Origin: Clavelina lepadiformis
Lineage: Eukaryota > Chordata > Ascidiacea > Aplousobranchia > Clavelinidae
Assembly: GCF_947623445.1 (NCBI RefSeq)
Contig: NC_135242.1
Coordinates: 22,940,001-23,004,000 of the forward strand
Reading direction: 5' to 3'
DNA: 64,000 bases
Below the pieces are notes generated by a model, which worked only from the letters and a program-made list of their open reading frames with translations, did no database searches and had not been told where the DNA came from. The position numbers were made by a program, and so were the translations under genes. Below are positions 40,441 through 53,600 of the stretch, piece after piece. Within the stretch, counting starts at the first letter, position 1. Each line of letters starts with the position of its first letter.

Positions 40441-40920
40441 ATGAAGATTTTGTCCTACCCAATCCTCTTGGTCGTACTGAAAATTTCTTGCGGGCGATTT
40501 CTAAACTGACAACTTTCTTATAATACAAGGTTTGTGTTTGATTCGTTGCGTTCTTGTTTGTAACAAAAACGAAAATCATTGTCCGCCTGACTCCGTGTGT
40601 TAGTTTCCACAAGAGCTTCAGATATAAAAGTCGGTCTAGTCTGAATGATAAATTAAGAATTGAATTAAAAATGATCGTTACCATTTCGTGATCACGAGGT
40701 ATCGAATTACAACCAGACGCCTTAGTTCGTCAAAATCAATGAACCGAACAAAGCTCTTTTCAGAAGGAAACTGCCATGTTAAACCGCGGTTAACGTGGAC
40801 AAAGCTCGACAAAGAAAAAGACACTTTCTTTGAAATATATGGTTGGCTGAAGTCCAGGTTAATTTTATGTGTGTGTTTATAATTATATTTGTCACATGAT
40901 GCATTTTCAATTTGAATCAC
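40441..40920 (-). other. Possible exons of a lectin-like domain (copy B upstream?)
   Basis: A minus-strand frame (40920-40678) contains KINLDFSQPYISKKVSFSLS, which resembles the first strands of an H-type lectin domain. A CAG acceptor near 40634 opens a second frame with RPTFISEALVETNT. No phase-consistent join to the exon at 39446 was found, so this may be the decayed N-terminal part of copy B or an unrelated chance frame. Confidence 0.3.
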
Positions 40921-41258
40921 GAATCATCTGTTTGAAATCACGTCACCAATTCTCAATATCACACTTCTCACAGCCAAGGCAAATGTGATGTTTGAAGCGA
41001 CAAACCCAGCATTTATTACCTACGTGCATGATTTCATATACAAAAGACGCAAGCATTCGACCAAGGTGGGCGTTTCAGCTTGCAAAACTTCACTTAGCTT
41101 TGTCCGCAAAGGGAAGTATAAGAAAAGCAATTACGCCAGAGTAAGCAAGCGGTAATTAATGTTATAGGAGAAATGCATTGGGCATTTTACATTTTCGCTG
41201 ACATATCGATCATGGTTACAGGAAATCGTTCACAAGCAAACGACAAGCGATAACATTT

Positions 41259-44200
41259 TCACAACGATTCGCATTGTTGATCCTGTGACTGACACAAGAT
41301 CAGGTTGTAGGCTTGGCTTTGCGTCGGATAGTCACTCCATGATTTTATTCGGGTGTACACTCGAACAGCATTAAACCTGGAAAAACATAGATACAAATTG
41401 AAAATCGGTTTCTAATTTTACCAAACATTCACCAAAACAAGTCGAATCACTTTGTCAGATCGAGCCCGTCGCAATTTAATCCATCCACCCAATCATTAGG
41501 ATCCAAATTACAGTCGTGGTCTCCTTTGGGAACTACCACAGTGTAAGTCGCGTATGCGCTCTTACACGATTGTTTGCCGAAAAAATCAAGTTGGTTGTTG
41601 GTGTTTTCGCAGAACTTGCTTCCCTGCAGAATATAACAATAGAAATATGTGACTTTGCGGCATAAAAATATTATTAAAACAAAAAGTTGGTTTGTATTGG
41701 ATGTCATAAAAATACATCACGAAATTGAATAAGCAGAATTTATGGTGTCTTAACATAACAAGTACAACGGCAACCAAAAAAAAAAGCTTCAAAAGTACTT
41801 TAATCAACCTCTTTGTCAAACAGTTTCTCCAAAGCGGGATCAACTCTTGAATCAACATAATTTTTGAAGTCAAACGTCATTATGTTCCCGCCAGCGGTGT
41901 CTCCCGGTGTTTGTCTTAACGTCACAATTGTCTTCCTCGCTCCATCGTTGCTCGGTAAAAGAAAGTTTGAATCGCCCAAGTGCACCGCTCGGACATACAC
42001 CCTGGAATGAAATACATGGGATTTCCCCATTGCGAGAACGTCAGAGCGGCAAGGTGCATTGTCTCTTAATTTATCTTTTCTGTAGGGCGCCAAGAGTTTG
42101 GTAACCACTGGGTTAGTCATTATTGCTTCAGGAAAAAGAGAAACGTCAGTTGTATGATATTGCAAAATAAAACACTCACGTGGAAGGCACTCCTTCAGCT
42201 TGAGACTCTCCGATTAGTTCAATGTACATAGAGATCAGTCTACCGTTGTAACAATTGTCGCAGCCGGCAACTCTGTTGTCATTTGGATCAACTTCAAGTT
42301 GTACGGTGAACAGGCCATCTTCATAAAGTGATTGGAAAACAAGAGGATCATTGTCCTGAATAAAAAAAAGACAATGCGATTAAACACAAAGCGCGATCAA
42401 GCGTTCGAATACACAATAAACGATCCGCAATTCTTTACTTCACGTATTGATCTTGGTTATAATAAATTAATCTTAAAAGTTACACCTTGTCGAATTTCCA
42501 AACCGCGTTGAAAGTGTGCGAAGCTGGACCGGCGCTAGAAGAAACGTGTCTGAGAAAAGTATTCCTGTCATTTTCTAGATTTTGTAAGATGTTTTCCAGG
42601 AAAGGCATTCCATTCAGGGAACAAAGATGGTCTGTCATACCCTGAAAATACTTATTTTTTTTTAAAATAAACAAGTCAACTAATAAGAAAATCTTTGAAG
42701 TTTGAAATAAATAGATTCTAAGTGAATAATGAACACGTCAAAGCAAAATGCTGGACATTATTTGCAAGTAACAGGATATTTTTTACGCATGCATTTCACA
42801 ATGTCCGTAATGTTTCCAGTTACTAATTTCACCTTATCGCCAAAGTTGTTCACGTATTTGCCCATGATGTCAAAGTTCCACAAACTGACAAATTGATAAG
42901 CCTTCGACAACTCGTATAAGGCAGTCATGATTTCAGCTTCTTGTTGCTGGTAAAGACTACAAAAATGACATTGCGTTTATGATAACTTTATTAAATTATG
43001 ATTTTTTACATGTAACTAATGATTTTGTTTCAAATAAAAATTGTTTTTTTGTCAAATAATAGTTATAACAGTAACCGATTTTTCATAAACTTGGCACAAA
43101 GTTTTTTCAATTTCATTAAAATCATCTCGCTCACTTAAACATAAGATCGGTAAATTGCATCTTGATCGAAAATGCTTCTTTTTCTTTTGCTTTATGTAGG
43201 TCAGCATCAACGGCATCTTGAGATTCTTTTAAAACTTTCAAGCGATACTGAATGTTCTGATTTTCATAAACGTAAAGATGGTATTAAAAGTTAAATATTG
43301 CAAAGTCTTTCATTTTACCCAAAATTCTTTCCTATCAAGTGGAGTTCTGCGTTACGAGCTTATTCAGAAAAACTTTTATTAGACTTTTTTTAGACTTAGC
43401 TTTTATTCAGAAATAAGCAACGCTATTGTATAGGTGGTACCTTAAGTTTTATGTTGAAATTCAAAAGTTGGTCAATCTGAGTAATTCGGAGTTGGCCATC
43501 ACGGAAAAAATTTTCCATTAAATGGTTTAATTCTTTTTCCTTTTAACAAAATTGAAGAATTTTATAAATACGTTACTTTTTAAAATCCATGCAAACGATC
43601 TATTTCCTTTTACCGATTTCAACTTTCCGTCTCCGAGCATACAAGAGATTTCATCTGCTAATTTTTTTTTGTTTCTTCCTAGATCACTCTTCATGATGAC
43701 GGGAACAGCTGAAACGTCCATCTTTGAGAAATCCAAGTTCTCGGGTCCAAGATCGTTGTAGGCGGCACCGAACTTCATCCTAAATGTGAAGTGCAATTGG
43801 GGTTGTCGCTTTGGTGCTTCTGTGGCATTTCACACTTTTATAAGTATTTATACCTGTCCTCCAGTGTGGCACTGGCTTGTTCCATGGTAGGCGTTTTGCA
43901 TCCTTTTTGTTTAAATTTGTCAATTATCTATTTGCAAACAAGTATTGGCATTATGATAACTTTGCATTGCAAATTAAAAATTCTTCAAACATACTGTACT
44001 TGTTACGTTTGCTTAAACTTAAACAGCTCAAAACGATTTATCAACTGATACAAACGTCCTCACGTCTTTGAGAGATTTCACTGCACCGAATACATCTTTA
44101 CTAGCAATCTTTTTTCCAAAGCCTACTAATGTGCCCATAAATTCCATTGCTTTGAAAGGGTCAGCCCCTTCAGAAGCATGTTGTTTCTCCTAAAACATAA

Positions 44201-47200
44201 TGTGTATGAATCACTACCTGAGTCGTTCTGAAAAAAGGTTTGTGAAACTGATATGAGTATAGTTACATTTATCTTTTCCTAATGCTATAAGTTGGTTTAA
44301 AGAGTGGTATTTGGCACGGTTACCCTTTCATCTTTAATTTTTTGGATGACTGTCTTGCTTTGTCCTAGTGAATATGTCATTCGTTGTTCCAGTTTTCTCA
44401 ATGCTTTAACGTACAAATTTTTGCGACTCTCTATTTCATTTCTTTCGTTCTTCAGCTGCAATTCAGCTTTGCGGTTGCTCTCAGTGACAATAGATTGCAC
44501 GATATCTTTCACTTGCTCGACGTTTTCAATCTAAAGTAATTTTAAAACACGTTGTTTTGGAATTCATCATATCAGCACCTTGTCTCCAAACGAGCTTAAA
44601 AAAGCTTCAATTTCAGTTTAATCTACTTTATTTGTCATGCATAGAGGTAAGAACCTTATCTTTGACTGTGTTGTACGAGTTTTCAAATGTCTTTCCACCT
44701 TCCAGTAATGTCATTACTCGTTTATATAGGTACTGCCAATCCAAATCAGGAGCGTGTTCTTTGGTGTTTCCGTAATAATCAAACCCTTGAGCGATTGCTT
44801 TGATTCGGAAAGAAACCTTTGCAAAAATATTTCGAATTTTTAAATTTTTCTCCAACTATGACAAAATAATGCATGTGTAAACGAACTTTTCCCTTTATCA
44901 CAACAAATGAATAATACAAACCACATAAGAAATAATTTGTAACTACTGTATATATACGCAATTCAACTGCATAATGCTTTATTTAGTTATATTTTGCTTT
45001 ACACACTTTGCAAGTTACCCTAAAAGTGACAAATTTTGACCAAATAAATTTTCGAATAAAATGTTATTTCAAGTCGAATAAGATTTGAAGTGTACGTACG
45101 TCTTGATTGATCTCAGAGTCTTCATCTGTAACCGATTTTATAAATGAAAACACCTCCTTGGATTCATCGCGGTTATTTCGTAAAAACAATGTATGTCCAT
45201 GACGCTGCATAAGCCGAAGAAGATCCGAGTCATCTTGGAACCAAGGTTTGACGCTCTTTATTGTTGTGAGAGTGTCGTATGCGGCGGGGCCATCTTTTCC
45301 CTGAAAAGTTAACCACAGCTGTTTAATTTGTAGCAAAACTGCTGATCAAAAATGATCATTTACGGCACGGATATTTTTTAAGTTTCAAAAAAAATTTGGA
45401 ATATTTTCATGACAAATATTTGTTATGTTTTTGACTAGTTATGTTTAAAAGTTGTCCAATACCCAATTAGGAATTTCATGTAAAACGAATCCATCTTGAC
45501 CCCGATCACCGGTTTTTCCTGGCCTGCCCAAGGTACAGGGATCGATCTGAGGTTGAGATGGGGAAAAATACTGAAATGGAAGATGAATTGTACAGACTGC
45601 ACCACAGCCGCCTTTCCCCCCGCTCCTATAATGAAGAAGGCAATTTTTTTAAATTGCGAAATGCCGAAATTTGTATACCGGTGCTCTACTCAACTCTTAC
45701 CCTCCTTTGCCACCATAGCCGTGTTGGGCTGGTTGCGCTCCTCCCCCTGAATGCTTTTCGAGAACAAAGTTTCCCGATACTTCCTCCATGTAAACTGTTA
45801 TGTTGGGAGCAGAACCGCCATTCCCGGACATACCTGCTTCCATTGCATCCCCGCCAGGCCCTCCAGTGGGACCGTAATTTTCTGTTAAATTTGCGATTGA
45901 AGTTTTTTCGCATAATATACTGTAATGAAAGACGTTTTAACAGGTAAACAGTGTATTTCGAAAAATCTTCTTGTTAAAATTAACGAACTGGAGTTGTTAG
46001 TAACACCGCTCGGTTGATATGGACCGGGATTTCTTGATAACAATTTCAATCTGGAGTTTATAGATACTAATTCCTGGATTTATATGGCATAATGCAGTAC
46101 TAATCATGCAGCAATAGAATAAAAACTGGAAAATGCTAATTCGTACATACCGATTGCTGATCCAAACATAGCGTTTTTGCAGACTTTTGCTGGGTCCAAC
46201 GCGGGACTTTCCCAGGTCCGATCTTCTCCTGTCTCACCGTCACCACCATCTTGCCCTTTGGTTCCGTCCGATGCCTGAAATTTTGAAAAGTAGTTCACCA
46301 TGCTACTGCTGGTAATAGGGTGTAAGTTTGGAAAATTATACCAACAGTCGTTGATTATGCAACATCATGTGCAATATATTCCTAGAAACAAATGCAGCGA
46401 GTTCAGTTTTTTCCTTTCATACCCGCACGAAAAATTTCACATCTCCGACCAATTCGTGCACGTAGACATTCACCAAAGGACTGTCAATACCGTTTCTTCC
46501 TGAGTGTCCATCATACCCATCCGATGCTTTTTCGAAATAGATACAAGATGTTTCTTCAATTTCATCGCAAACTGTTGAAGCCTTTGTAATAAATCATAAG
46601 TATTTACAAGTCGACGATGACAAGATAAGTCATATCAATATAACAAGCAATGGTTATATGAGCTATACGATTAAGCTATACGATTGCTTCCTTTACCGAA
46701 AGGTCGAGCGTCTTGTCGTTAGACAATAACTTTCGCGCGTAAATTGCAAACTTCTTAAGGCTTGGGAAACTGACGTCATCATCTACGTAAACACAGTCGC
46801 CTCTAATCGTCAACTCAAACGGAGCCTCGCTGGACGTTGTTTGTTTAACTGGAAACTTCCTACATCATCATCAACCATTTGTTATGAAGTAGGTTTGTTT
46901 CATTCACTCGCTTGTTTGTTATTTAGTTCTTACCCGTTTGTGACGTCTTGCATCAGTTTATGCACTTGGCTCATTAATATATCTCTCCCCAATACTGTAA
47001 ACTTGTTTTCCGAAATTGCCGAAATACTGGGAGTTGAAAACCAAGCAGGCGAAGGAACGACAGCAGTACCAAGTTTGTCATCATCCCGCAAATAATATGT
47101 GCTATAGCGGGTCCTTGATTCTTTAAAATTTAACAAACACTTTTTGCCATTTATTCAACACGGCAAGTAGCATCGTAAAAAGGTTAAAACCTACTGTTCA

Positions 47201-48326
47201 TAAGTTGTTGAAAACTTTGATTGTTATGTATAATAGTTTTTACGTTTAAACCTAATTTATTGTATTGTAAGATTTTTGCAACCTGGAAGACTTGCCGCCC
47301 AGTACAATTTAGCATCCGACCATCCTTTAGACTCATCAGTACGAGTGACGGTATAATTAAAGCCAACAAAGTCAACGCTGTTAACTTTCACGTCAAAAGT
47401 GAAAGGTCTACGGAACATACAGATCGAAAAGTAAGAAAAAGTTTAGTTTTATCGCGCCAATACTACAGTACATGTCCATACTCACACAAACTACCTATAT
47501 AATAAATACACACTCGTCTGCTTTTTGTCAAAGTTTTTAAATACGTTTTGGTTTTATCGTCCGGTCCTCTTGCCCAGGAGAAAACTCTTGGATTTGATCT
47601 CTTCATCTTCTCACTGAACTCGGCGTAACCAGAGTTTTTATTGGAAAACATTTGAGAAAGAAGCTTCTTGCAATCTTGAAATTAAGTAAATAATCACAAG
47701 ATTGAATAAGTAAGTGTTAGTAAGTAAGTAAAATGGTAAGTGTTAAAATTTACAGAAGTTCTTTAGAGTTCCTGCATTCTTCACCTTTTTTATTACACGG
47801 CGGAAAGGAATCCTCATACTTCTTCCACATTTCTTTCACCGCGTCTGGCGCACCTGAAAATCAATAAAACTGCTACAAAAAGGCTTAAAATCTGCAGAAA
47901 TCTCTTAAAACTAAGTAAGATTTTTAACTTTTATCTACCTTTGCCGTTATCCTTGCCAGCATTCTGAAATTGGTCCCACACATGTTTTACAACTTCTGCA
48001 AATCAATTACAATCAAACGCATGGAAATAGCTGTATGAGTGAGTAGTTACAAAACAATGCTTACAATCAAAAAAGCGCCAGTCTGCAGTAAGTCACTGGA
48101 AAAGCCAGCAGTGTCTAATTATTTTACCTTCTCTTTTATCCCCCGGCATGTCCATAAATTGTTTCCACATTCCAAATATATCTGCAAATCGATTACAATT
48201 AATCGCTAAAAAATAGCTGTACATAAACGTAATCTATACTATCACAGATTTCGCACCTTGCGACGACAATCTAAACTGATATGTAAACACCAGCAAAAAG
48301 ACCAAACCAAACTTGCACAACAGCAT
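41259..48326 (-). CDS. Large secreted lectin-like/collagen-like/helical protein, copy A
   Basis: A 26-exon model, all GT-AG and in frame, gives 1203 aa: 48326-48257, 48181-48128, 47995-47939, 47853-47785, 47674-47512, 47407-47283, 47120-46934, 46859-46697, 46581-46423, 46274-46151, 45881-45701, 45625-45463, 45300-45100, 44816-44655, 44530-44324, 44189-44064, 43927-43854, 43779-43614, 43539-43441, 43256-43135, 42956-42833, 42641-42486, 42355-42180, 42001-41809, 41623-41451, 41376-41259. It has a signal peptide (1 to about 23) and three short Trp modules (24-83). An H-type-lectin-like domain follows (84-179; VNSVDFVGFNYTVTRT, KLYWAA), then strand-rich sequence (180-296). Glycine-rich collagen-like segments (297-505; GTKGQDGGDGETGED, GRPGKTGDRGQDG) precede a long helical region (506-890) and a tail with paired Cys and DPNDWVDGLNCDGLDL. 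No membrane segment is seen beyond the signal. I do not recognise the family. Confidence 0.85.
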
Positions 48327-51300
48327 TTTGAAAAGCTGGATAACGTATTTTCAAGAACGTTCCTACAATGGTTCCGGTGACACAAAATATAAAGTTATAG
48401 CTTCAATTTAATGTCAACTGTGAATACAAAACAACGTTAAAAAAGTTTGTTAAAACCATTAAAAACGAATCTTGAAAAACGATGCTCAGATATGCGATTG
48501 TTTGTAGATATTCTTTAATTAATTTTATAAACATTAGCAAATATACTGCAGTAAACGCATTATAAAATAAATGGTCAACTTATTAAAAAGTAAAGCCAAG
48601 ACCCTGTTATTTAGGCACCTGCATGCCTAGGTGCGGTTACTTTGTGTTGTTTTTTATTCTTTGTGTACCTCACATTAATGTTTGTCTAATCTGAGGTTTA
48701 AGAAAGTTCTTTTCTCGTAAAGGAATTGTTTTTTATCTCAACCTTTTTTCCAAACAGCCCAGTTCAAACGAGTACAGTGTTGCGTTGACGTACTTTCTGT
48801 TAAGCAAACACTGTGCAGGGTCCGCTTTATTGACCGCTGAACAAGTCGATATAAATCATGTCTTTCTCCAAAACTGCTGATGCTTAACTCTTTAATAACT
48901 TTAATCTGAATATCTTGCTAGAATATTTTTTCAATGAAAGTGCTACAAATACGAACGATATAGCGCTAAACGATGAAAAGATGCAATTTCCGATGTTACC
49001 GCATCATCGGTATAATTTCACATTGGCTGTATCGCTAATATTTAAAATGGTAATTAAACGCTGCAGTTAATATCATCTTTGCAATGAAGTAAAACTTTTT
49101 CCATTTTCAAACAAGACTTTATCGCTATTGGAATAGTTAACGACTTCCTTACAACGCAAATATCTGACTTTAAACGGTAAAGAAGTAACCTGCAAATACG
49201 TTATCGATTCTCCATATACTCCCCGTATCCACTGAAAGTATACAGGCCCCTGTTTAAGAGTAATCAACCTCTTCTTTCTGCCTTTTGTTCGCACAAGGAA
49301 CCGGATGTCAAGCAAAACAAATCTCTGGGTACATATATATATATGTTTAAGCAATTACTGATAACGACTCATGAGTTTGGTTCTACGCAGGTCGCTTCAA
49401 ATTGTCCGTTTAAGTTAATATAGAGAGTTTAAAAATTACCGGTATGTCTGTATTTTATGTACCATGTACTTTATGAGTTACATAAAATATTTATTTTGTT
49501 CATAACTTTAACTTCTGATCTGACACCTGACTATAACATAAGATGCGTGCTTTAAGCATCAGCTACATGCGCACATTTGGCAAGTACATCCGTTGATGAA
49601 GAGCGCAATAAAAATGTCCATTAAGTTATGTGTTTGTTTCACCATTTTAGGCAATTTAAAGATTTTAACATAAGTAAGTAGGCCTATGACTTGCTGTATT
49701 GTCACACATTTAAAATCGACGTCACTATTAAGGAAAAGATAGATAAGTGCCTATTAATACTTTACTCTCGAAATATTTGTAAAAAGTACCGAACCAGTAA
49801 TATCAACAATGTTAACATGAAATCATATAACTTAATAACAAACGAACACCTGGACCGCGTCTGACAATTCCTTGACAATGCACAGCGTTTAACTGGCTCA
49901 TGTATTTTAACCGCTATTACAGCAAATTAATGCTTGTCTGGAACATTGTCACTTTTATAGCTAAGTACACACTGCGCCATGAGACAGAGAAAATCTAAAA
50001 CAAATAAAAACGGCGTGGTCAGTTCTGAACCATTAATCATGAGTCATCCATCCCACACTTGTTATGCCGTTCAAGAAATGAAAGTAGTCTAAGTGTAGTG
50101 AATCATATCCATTTCATAATCTATTATTTGTTGCCTAATGTAACGATTAAGGGAGCTCGGGGTATTAAGCAACAGGTACTAGGTCATCAAAACACTAAAC
50201 AATTAAGCTTAGATTTGGTAAATTGGAAATGTTTAAACAAGAATTGTTTAACAAATTGCATTAAATCACCAAGTAATTTGTTAAAGCAAACCCCAAACAA
50301 CTATTTTGTGGAATTTTTCGCCAAATTTTTACTTCAATTAATGCTTTTTGTTTTTTACGTTTTTTTTCAAACGCAAATGGGTGATCTATATAGTGTTAAG
50401 GGTGGGGGTGTTTTAAGGCAATCAGTAATGTTAGAAAGTCTAGGCTGCTACCATACTGTACATTACAACACGTTATAGCCTACTTAGGTGTGTTTTGTAA
50501 TTGAAATAATTATTATATGTGGTACAATTTCATTGCCGTGCATAGGTTTTCAAAAGTGGCGTACAAATGTTACAGTCAACGTTCCTTGCCTTTAAAATGA
50601 AAATTCTTGGATTGGATGACGTAGATAACGACGTTTATGTACATGTTTTTCAATGTCAAAAGTGTTTTGTTTGAAGTGGCAAATGCTCACTACATTAAAA
50701 ACGTTATCGTTAAGAATATTCCTTCAGAAAGGAATATGCAATCAATATGCTTTTCTTGCATGTGACGTTACCTTGACATTAATTTTTACAATGCTTTTGT
50801 TCTATTGGATGTTGTCACAGCGACAGCTTCAACGTATCTTTGTTGCTTGATACGGTCTCCGTCAATCGTTACAATAGGCAACCAATAATAATAGTTTATA
50901 GAATAGAGATGTTTCACTAAATGTGCTTTTAAGTTTTATGCGGCATAGCACGTGTGGGGTTGCTAGCACATGTTTACTAACCCAAAACAGACTGTGAGAT
51001 TTGGTTTGCCTTGCGATGTGCATGCGATGTCTATGTTTATGGTGTTTACCGGTTGGCTCACAGCTTGTATTGACTAGCAGTTCAAGCAAAGATGTCCATT
51101 GTGACGCACCACTATTGTTGTGTAGTTTCGGAAAGGCGGCTTCGCGGTCATTTTAGTGTGCCACAAAATTAATGATAATAAAAGCGGTTTAAATCTTAAA
51201 ATATTTCTGCTGCGGTGAACCTCTGAAAAATCCGTTCATTAACTTTGCATAAAACTTCATCCTCTGCAACGTGTCCTGCTTATGTTGATTGTGATTGGAA

Positions 51301-51439
51301 TCTTACATTTTTAGATAGGCTGTCACTATTTCGCCCGAAAAATCTTATGTTTAAAGCTATTTTGCATGGTTTCTTGATAACCTTATTTAAATGTTATAAC
51401 ATAATGTTATATAGCCCAAACCTTACCTAAATCTTTCTT

Positions 51440-51530
51440 TAATGTAAACCTAACCTCAATTAAACCCTAAATAGCTTAAATCGACCTTTTGCATACCCGT
51501 TCTCCTAACCTAACCGCCTATCTTAACGGA
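51440..51530 (+). repeat. Dispersed repeat, copy 2
   Basis: It contains AATGTAAACCTAACCTCAAT, then CCCTAAATAGCTTAAAT, then CCCGTTCTCCTAACCTAACC. It matches the reverse complement of 2146-2220 at roughly four bases in five by eye. Confidence 0.6.
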
Positions 51531-51879
51531 TTGCGTGAACTACTTACGGTGAAATAGTCACTCTATCTTAGATATAATTAATCGCTTGGTATCACTCTTA
51601 CAGTAAAGTAAAAGTGAGTTAATCAGATGTGCATTGCACACTTCATCAGGTCTTTTCCCGCGCCATTTGATAGGACGAATCTAGACTGACCACGCCATTT
51701 TTGTTTGTTTTGGATTTTCACTGCCTTAACTGGTTAATCCAACGCAAACGCATGAAAATAAATTAGGGCTGTATAAGGTAGTGTATAACTTAGTTTCACT
51801 GGAACAAGTAATGTTCAAAATTATTTGTTATAATTTCTTGTTGACTAAAATGTTATAACATATTCTGCAATAATCAATA

Positions 51880-52015
51880 AACCTAACTAAAATCTATTAG
51901 TTGAATTAGATCTAACTTCAACTGAATCCTATCAATAGCTAAATCAATTACATCCTAATTTCCCGTTCGTTCATTCATACTTGACATTTCCGTTCTCCTA
52001 ACATAAGACTAACTT
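51880..52015 (+). repeat. Dispersed repeat, copy 3
   Basis: It shares CCGTTCTCCTAACATAAG and AGATCTAACTTCAACTGAAT with copies 1 and 2, with about 40 extra bases in the middle. It lies 350 bp from copy 2 in the same orientation. Confidence 0.5.
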
Positions 52016-53199
52016 AAGCGTAGTTGTCTAACTCTGGCAAGGGGCTGCAGCTGCATGAGACATACACTTTTAGCATAGCGACCTTTTAGTTACTGATAAT
52101 GCGTCTTAATCTTATCATGACTGTACTAAGTCGTTAAGGGCCATTAAAGCATTTAAAGTCAGTTGTTAATTGGTTGCGAAGATCTGCGAATAAGTGAGAC
52201 GTAAAAATTGAACCGACTAACAAACACTTTCAAATATAATTCAAACAACCGAAAAATCAATCAATTAAAATAAACCAAAGTAAAACATTAAAAATCCCTG
52301 GCTGTGCAATCCAGCAAACCTGTGTTTTTTACATTTTGTCAAGAAATCCAAGAGTACAAGTCAAGCAAAACCCATCCTCATGTCGTATTTGGTGGCTACA
52401 TGTTTGGTAACGCGTAGAGTGCATTTGTTTTATTACATACAGCACTCACGAAAGAGCTGCAAACGCAAATGACTCGAGATGGATGAAATTATGACGACAT
52501 TTGATTGCGGCAAGTTTCATGTCATACCGATTGGAATCAGAAATAGCCGTAAAAAGTAAGTAAAGTTACTTATCCAGTGAAAATATCATCCAGTATATCG
52601 TTGTTACGTATTCGTAGCCTGGCTGTCATTTGCACCGAAATGGTTACTATAACAACAGTTATTGTCAAATCATGATGAGAAAGAGAGAAAAAAGAGTAAA
52701 GTTGAAATAGTTTATTTCTTCACATTTTCGGGTAATATGACTGTAGACAATCAGCCACACAACTTGCTAATCTCAAATGACGTCTGGAAAGTTAAATGAG
52801 AAAAGATTCCAGTGATTTATCTAGTTGTAAACTAACTGCTGTCGTATTACAAAAAAATCTCGGAAATCCTGATAATTTTTTAATTTGGACATACGTTATG
52901 CTCATTCCATTTGATTTGTTGATTCTGGCTAACTTAAGCACAAAATCTATAAAATCAGTAAAGTCCTTATTGTGTAATAATATTTCTTAATTAAAATCAT
53001 TTGCGTATAGGGGTTCAATGGGTCATGACTCCCTCACGAACTCTATTTTTTGGGGCGATACGTCTTTTCACGTGTCTTTTTGTTCATCGCATTTTCTTCT
53101 TTGCACGAAACAGCTTTCGGCTTCCACCTCTAGCAAAGTAAATAGGCGGGTCTGTGGTGTTCAAAAAATTTTTGAAAATGGCGTTAAACTATAAATTTG

Positions 53200-53600
53200 C
53201 ATCTATTGTACGTAAAATATGAGAATAAATTTCATTTTGAGGCGTTGTAAAGCGTTTTTCATGCCTAAAATGACAAAAAATTTGCAATCAGCGCACTTTT
53301 GACTAATTAGGAAGGAATTTTAAAACCAGTTTTTAATAGCTTTTGCACAAAATGACTTTGAAACGTATGCATGCCTTACGCAACACCAGCTTTGTCAATA
53401 ATCTTGACTGATCTTTGCAAAACATAAAATAAGCGAATTACACGGCATTACAAAATTGTTGCATACGGTGGTTTAAACTCGTCTGCCATAAATTGCCAGC
53501 TGTTTTTCCTATCAATTTTATTATACATTTTATTTCGAGGTGTTTCAAAGCGTTTTGTTAAGTGTAAAATGCCAAGCATTTTTAGCTCCGCACATTTTGG
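53200..53600. repeat. Diverged direct duplication
   Basis: Segments at about 53200-53330 and 53490-53600 share an ordered set of words: AAATTTCATTTTGAGGCGTT against CATTTTATTTCGAGGTGTTT, then AAAGCGTTTT, AAAATG and CGCAC(T/A)TTT. They look like an old tandem copy of non-coding DNA. Confidence 0.5.

Noticed and set aside
40451-40530. Plus-strand signal-peptide-like frame MKILSYPILLVVLKISCG
   Set aside because: It stops after 22 codons with no GT donor and no downstream exons on that strand.
50059-50478. 139-codon open frame on the plus strand
   Set aside because: No recognisable motif, low-complexity Phe/Leu/Asn composition, no splice sites and no homologous partner in the window; fits chance in AT-rich DNA.
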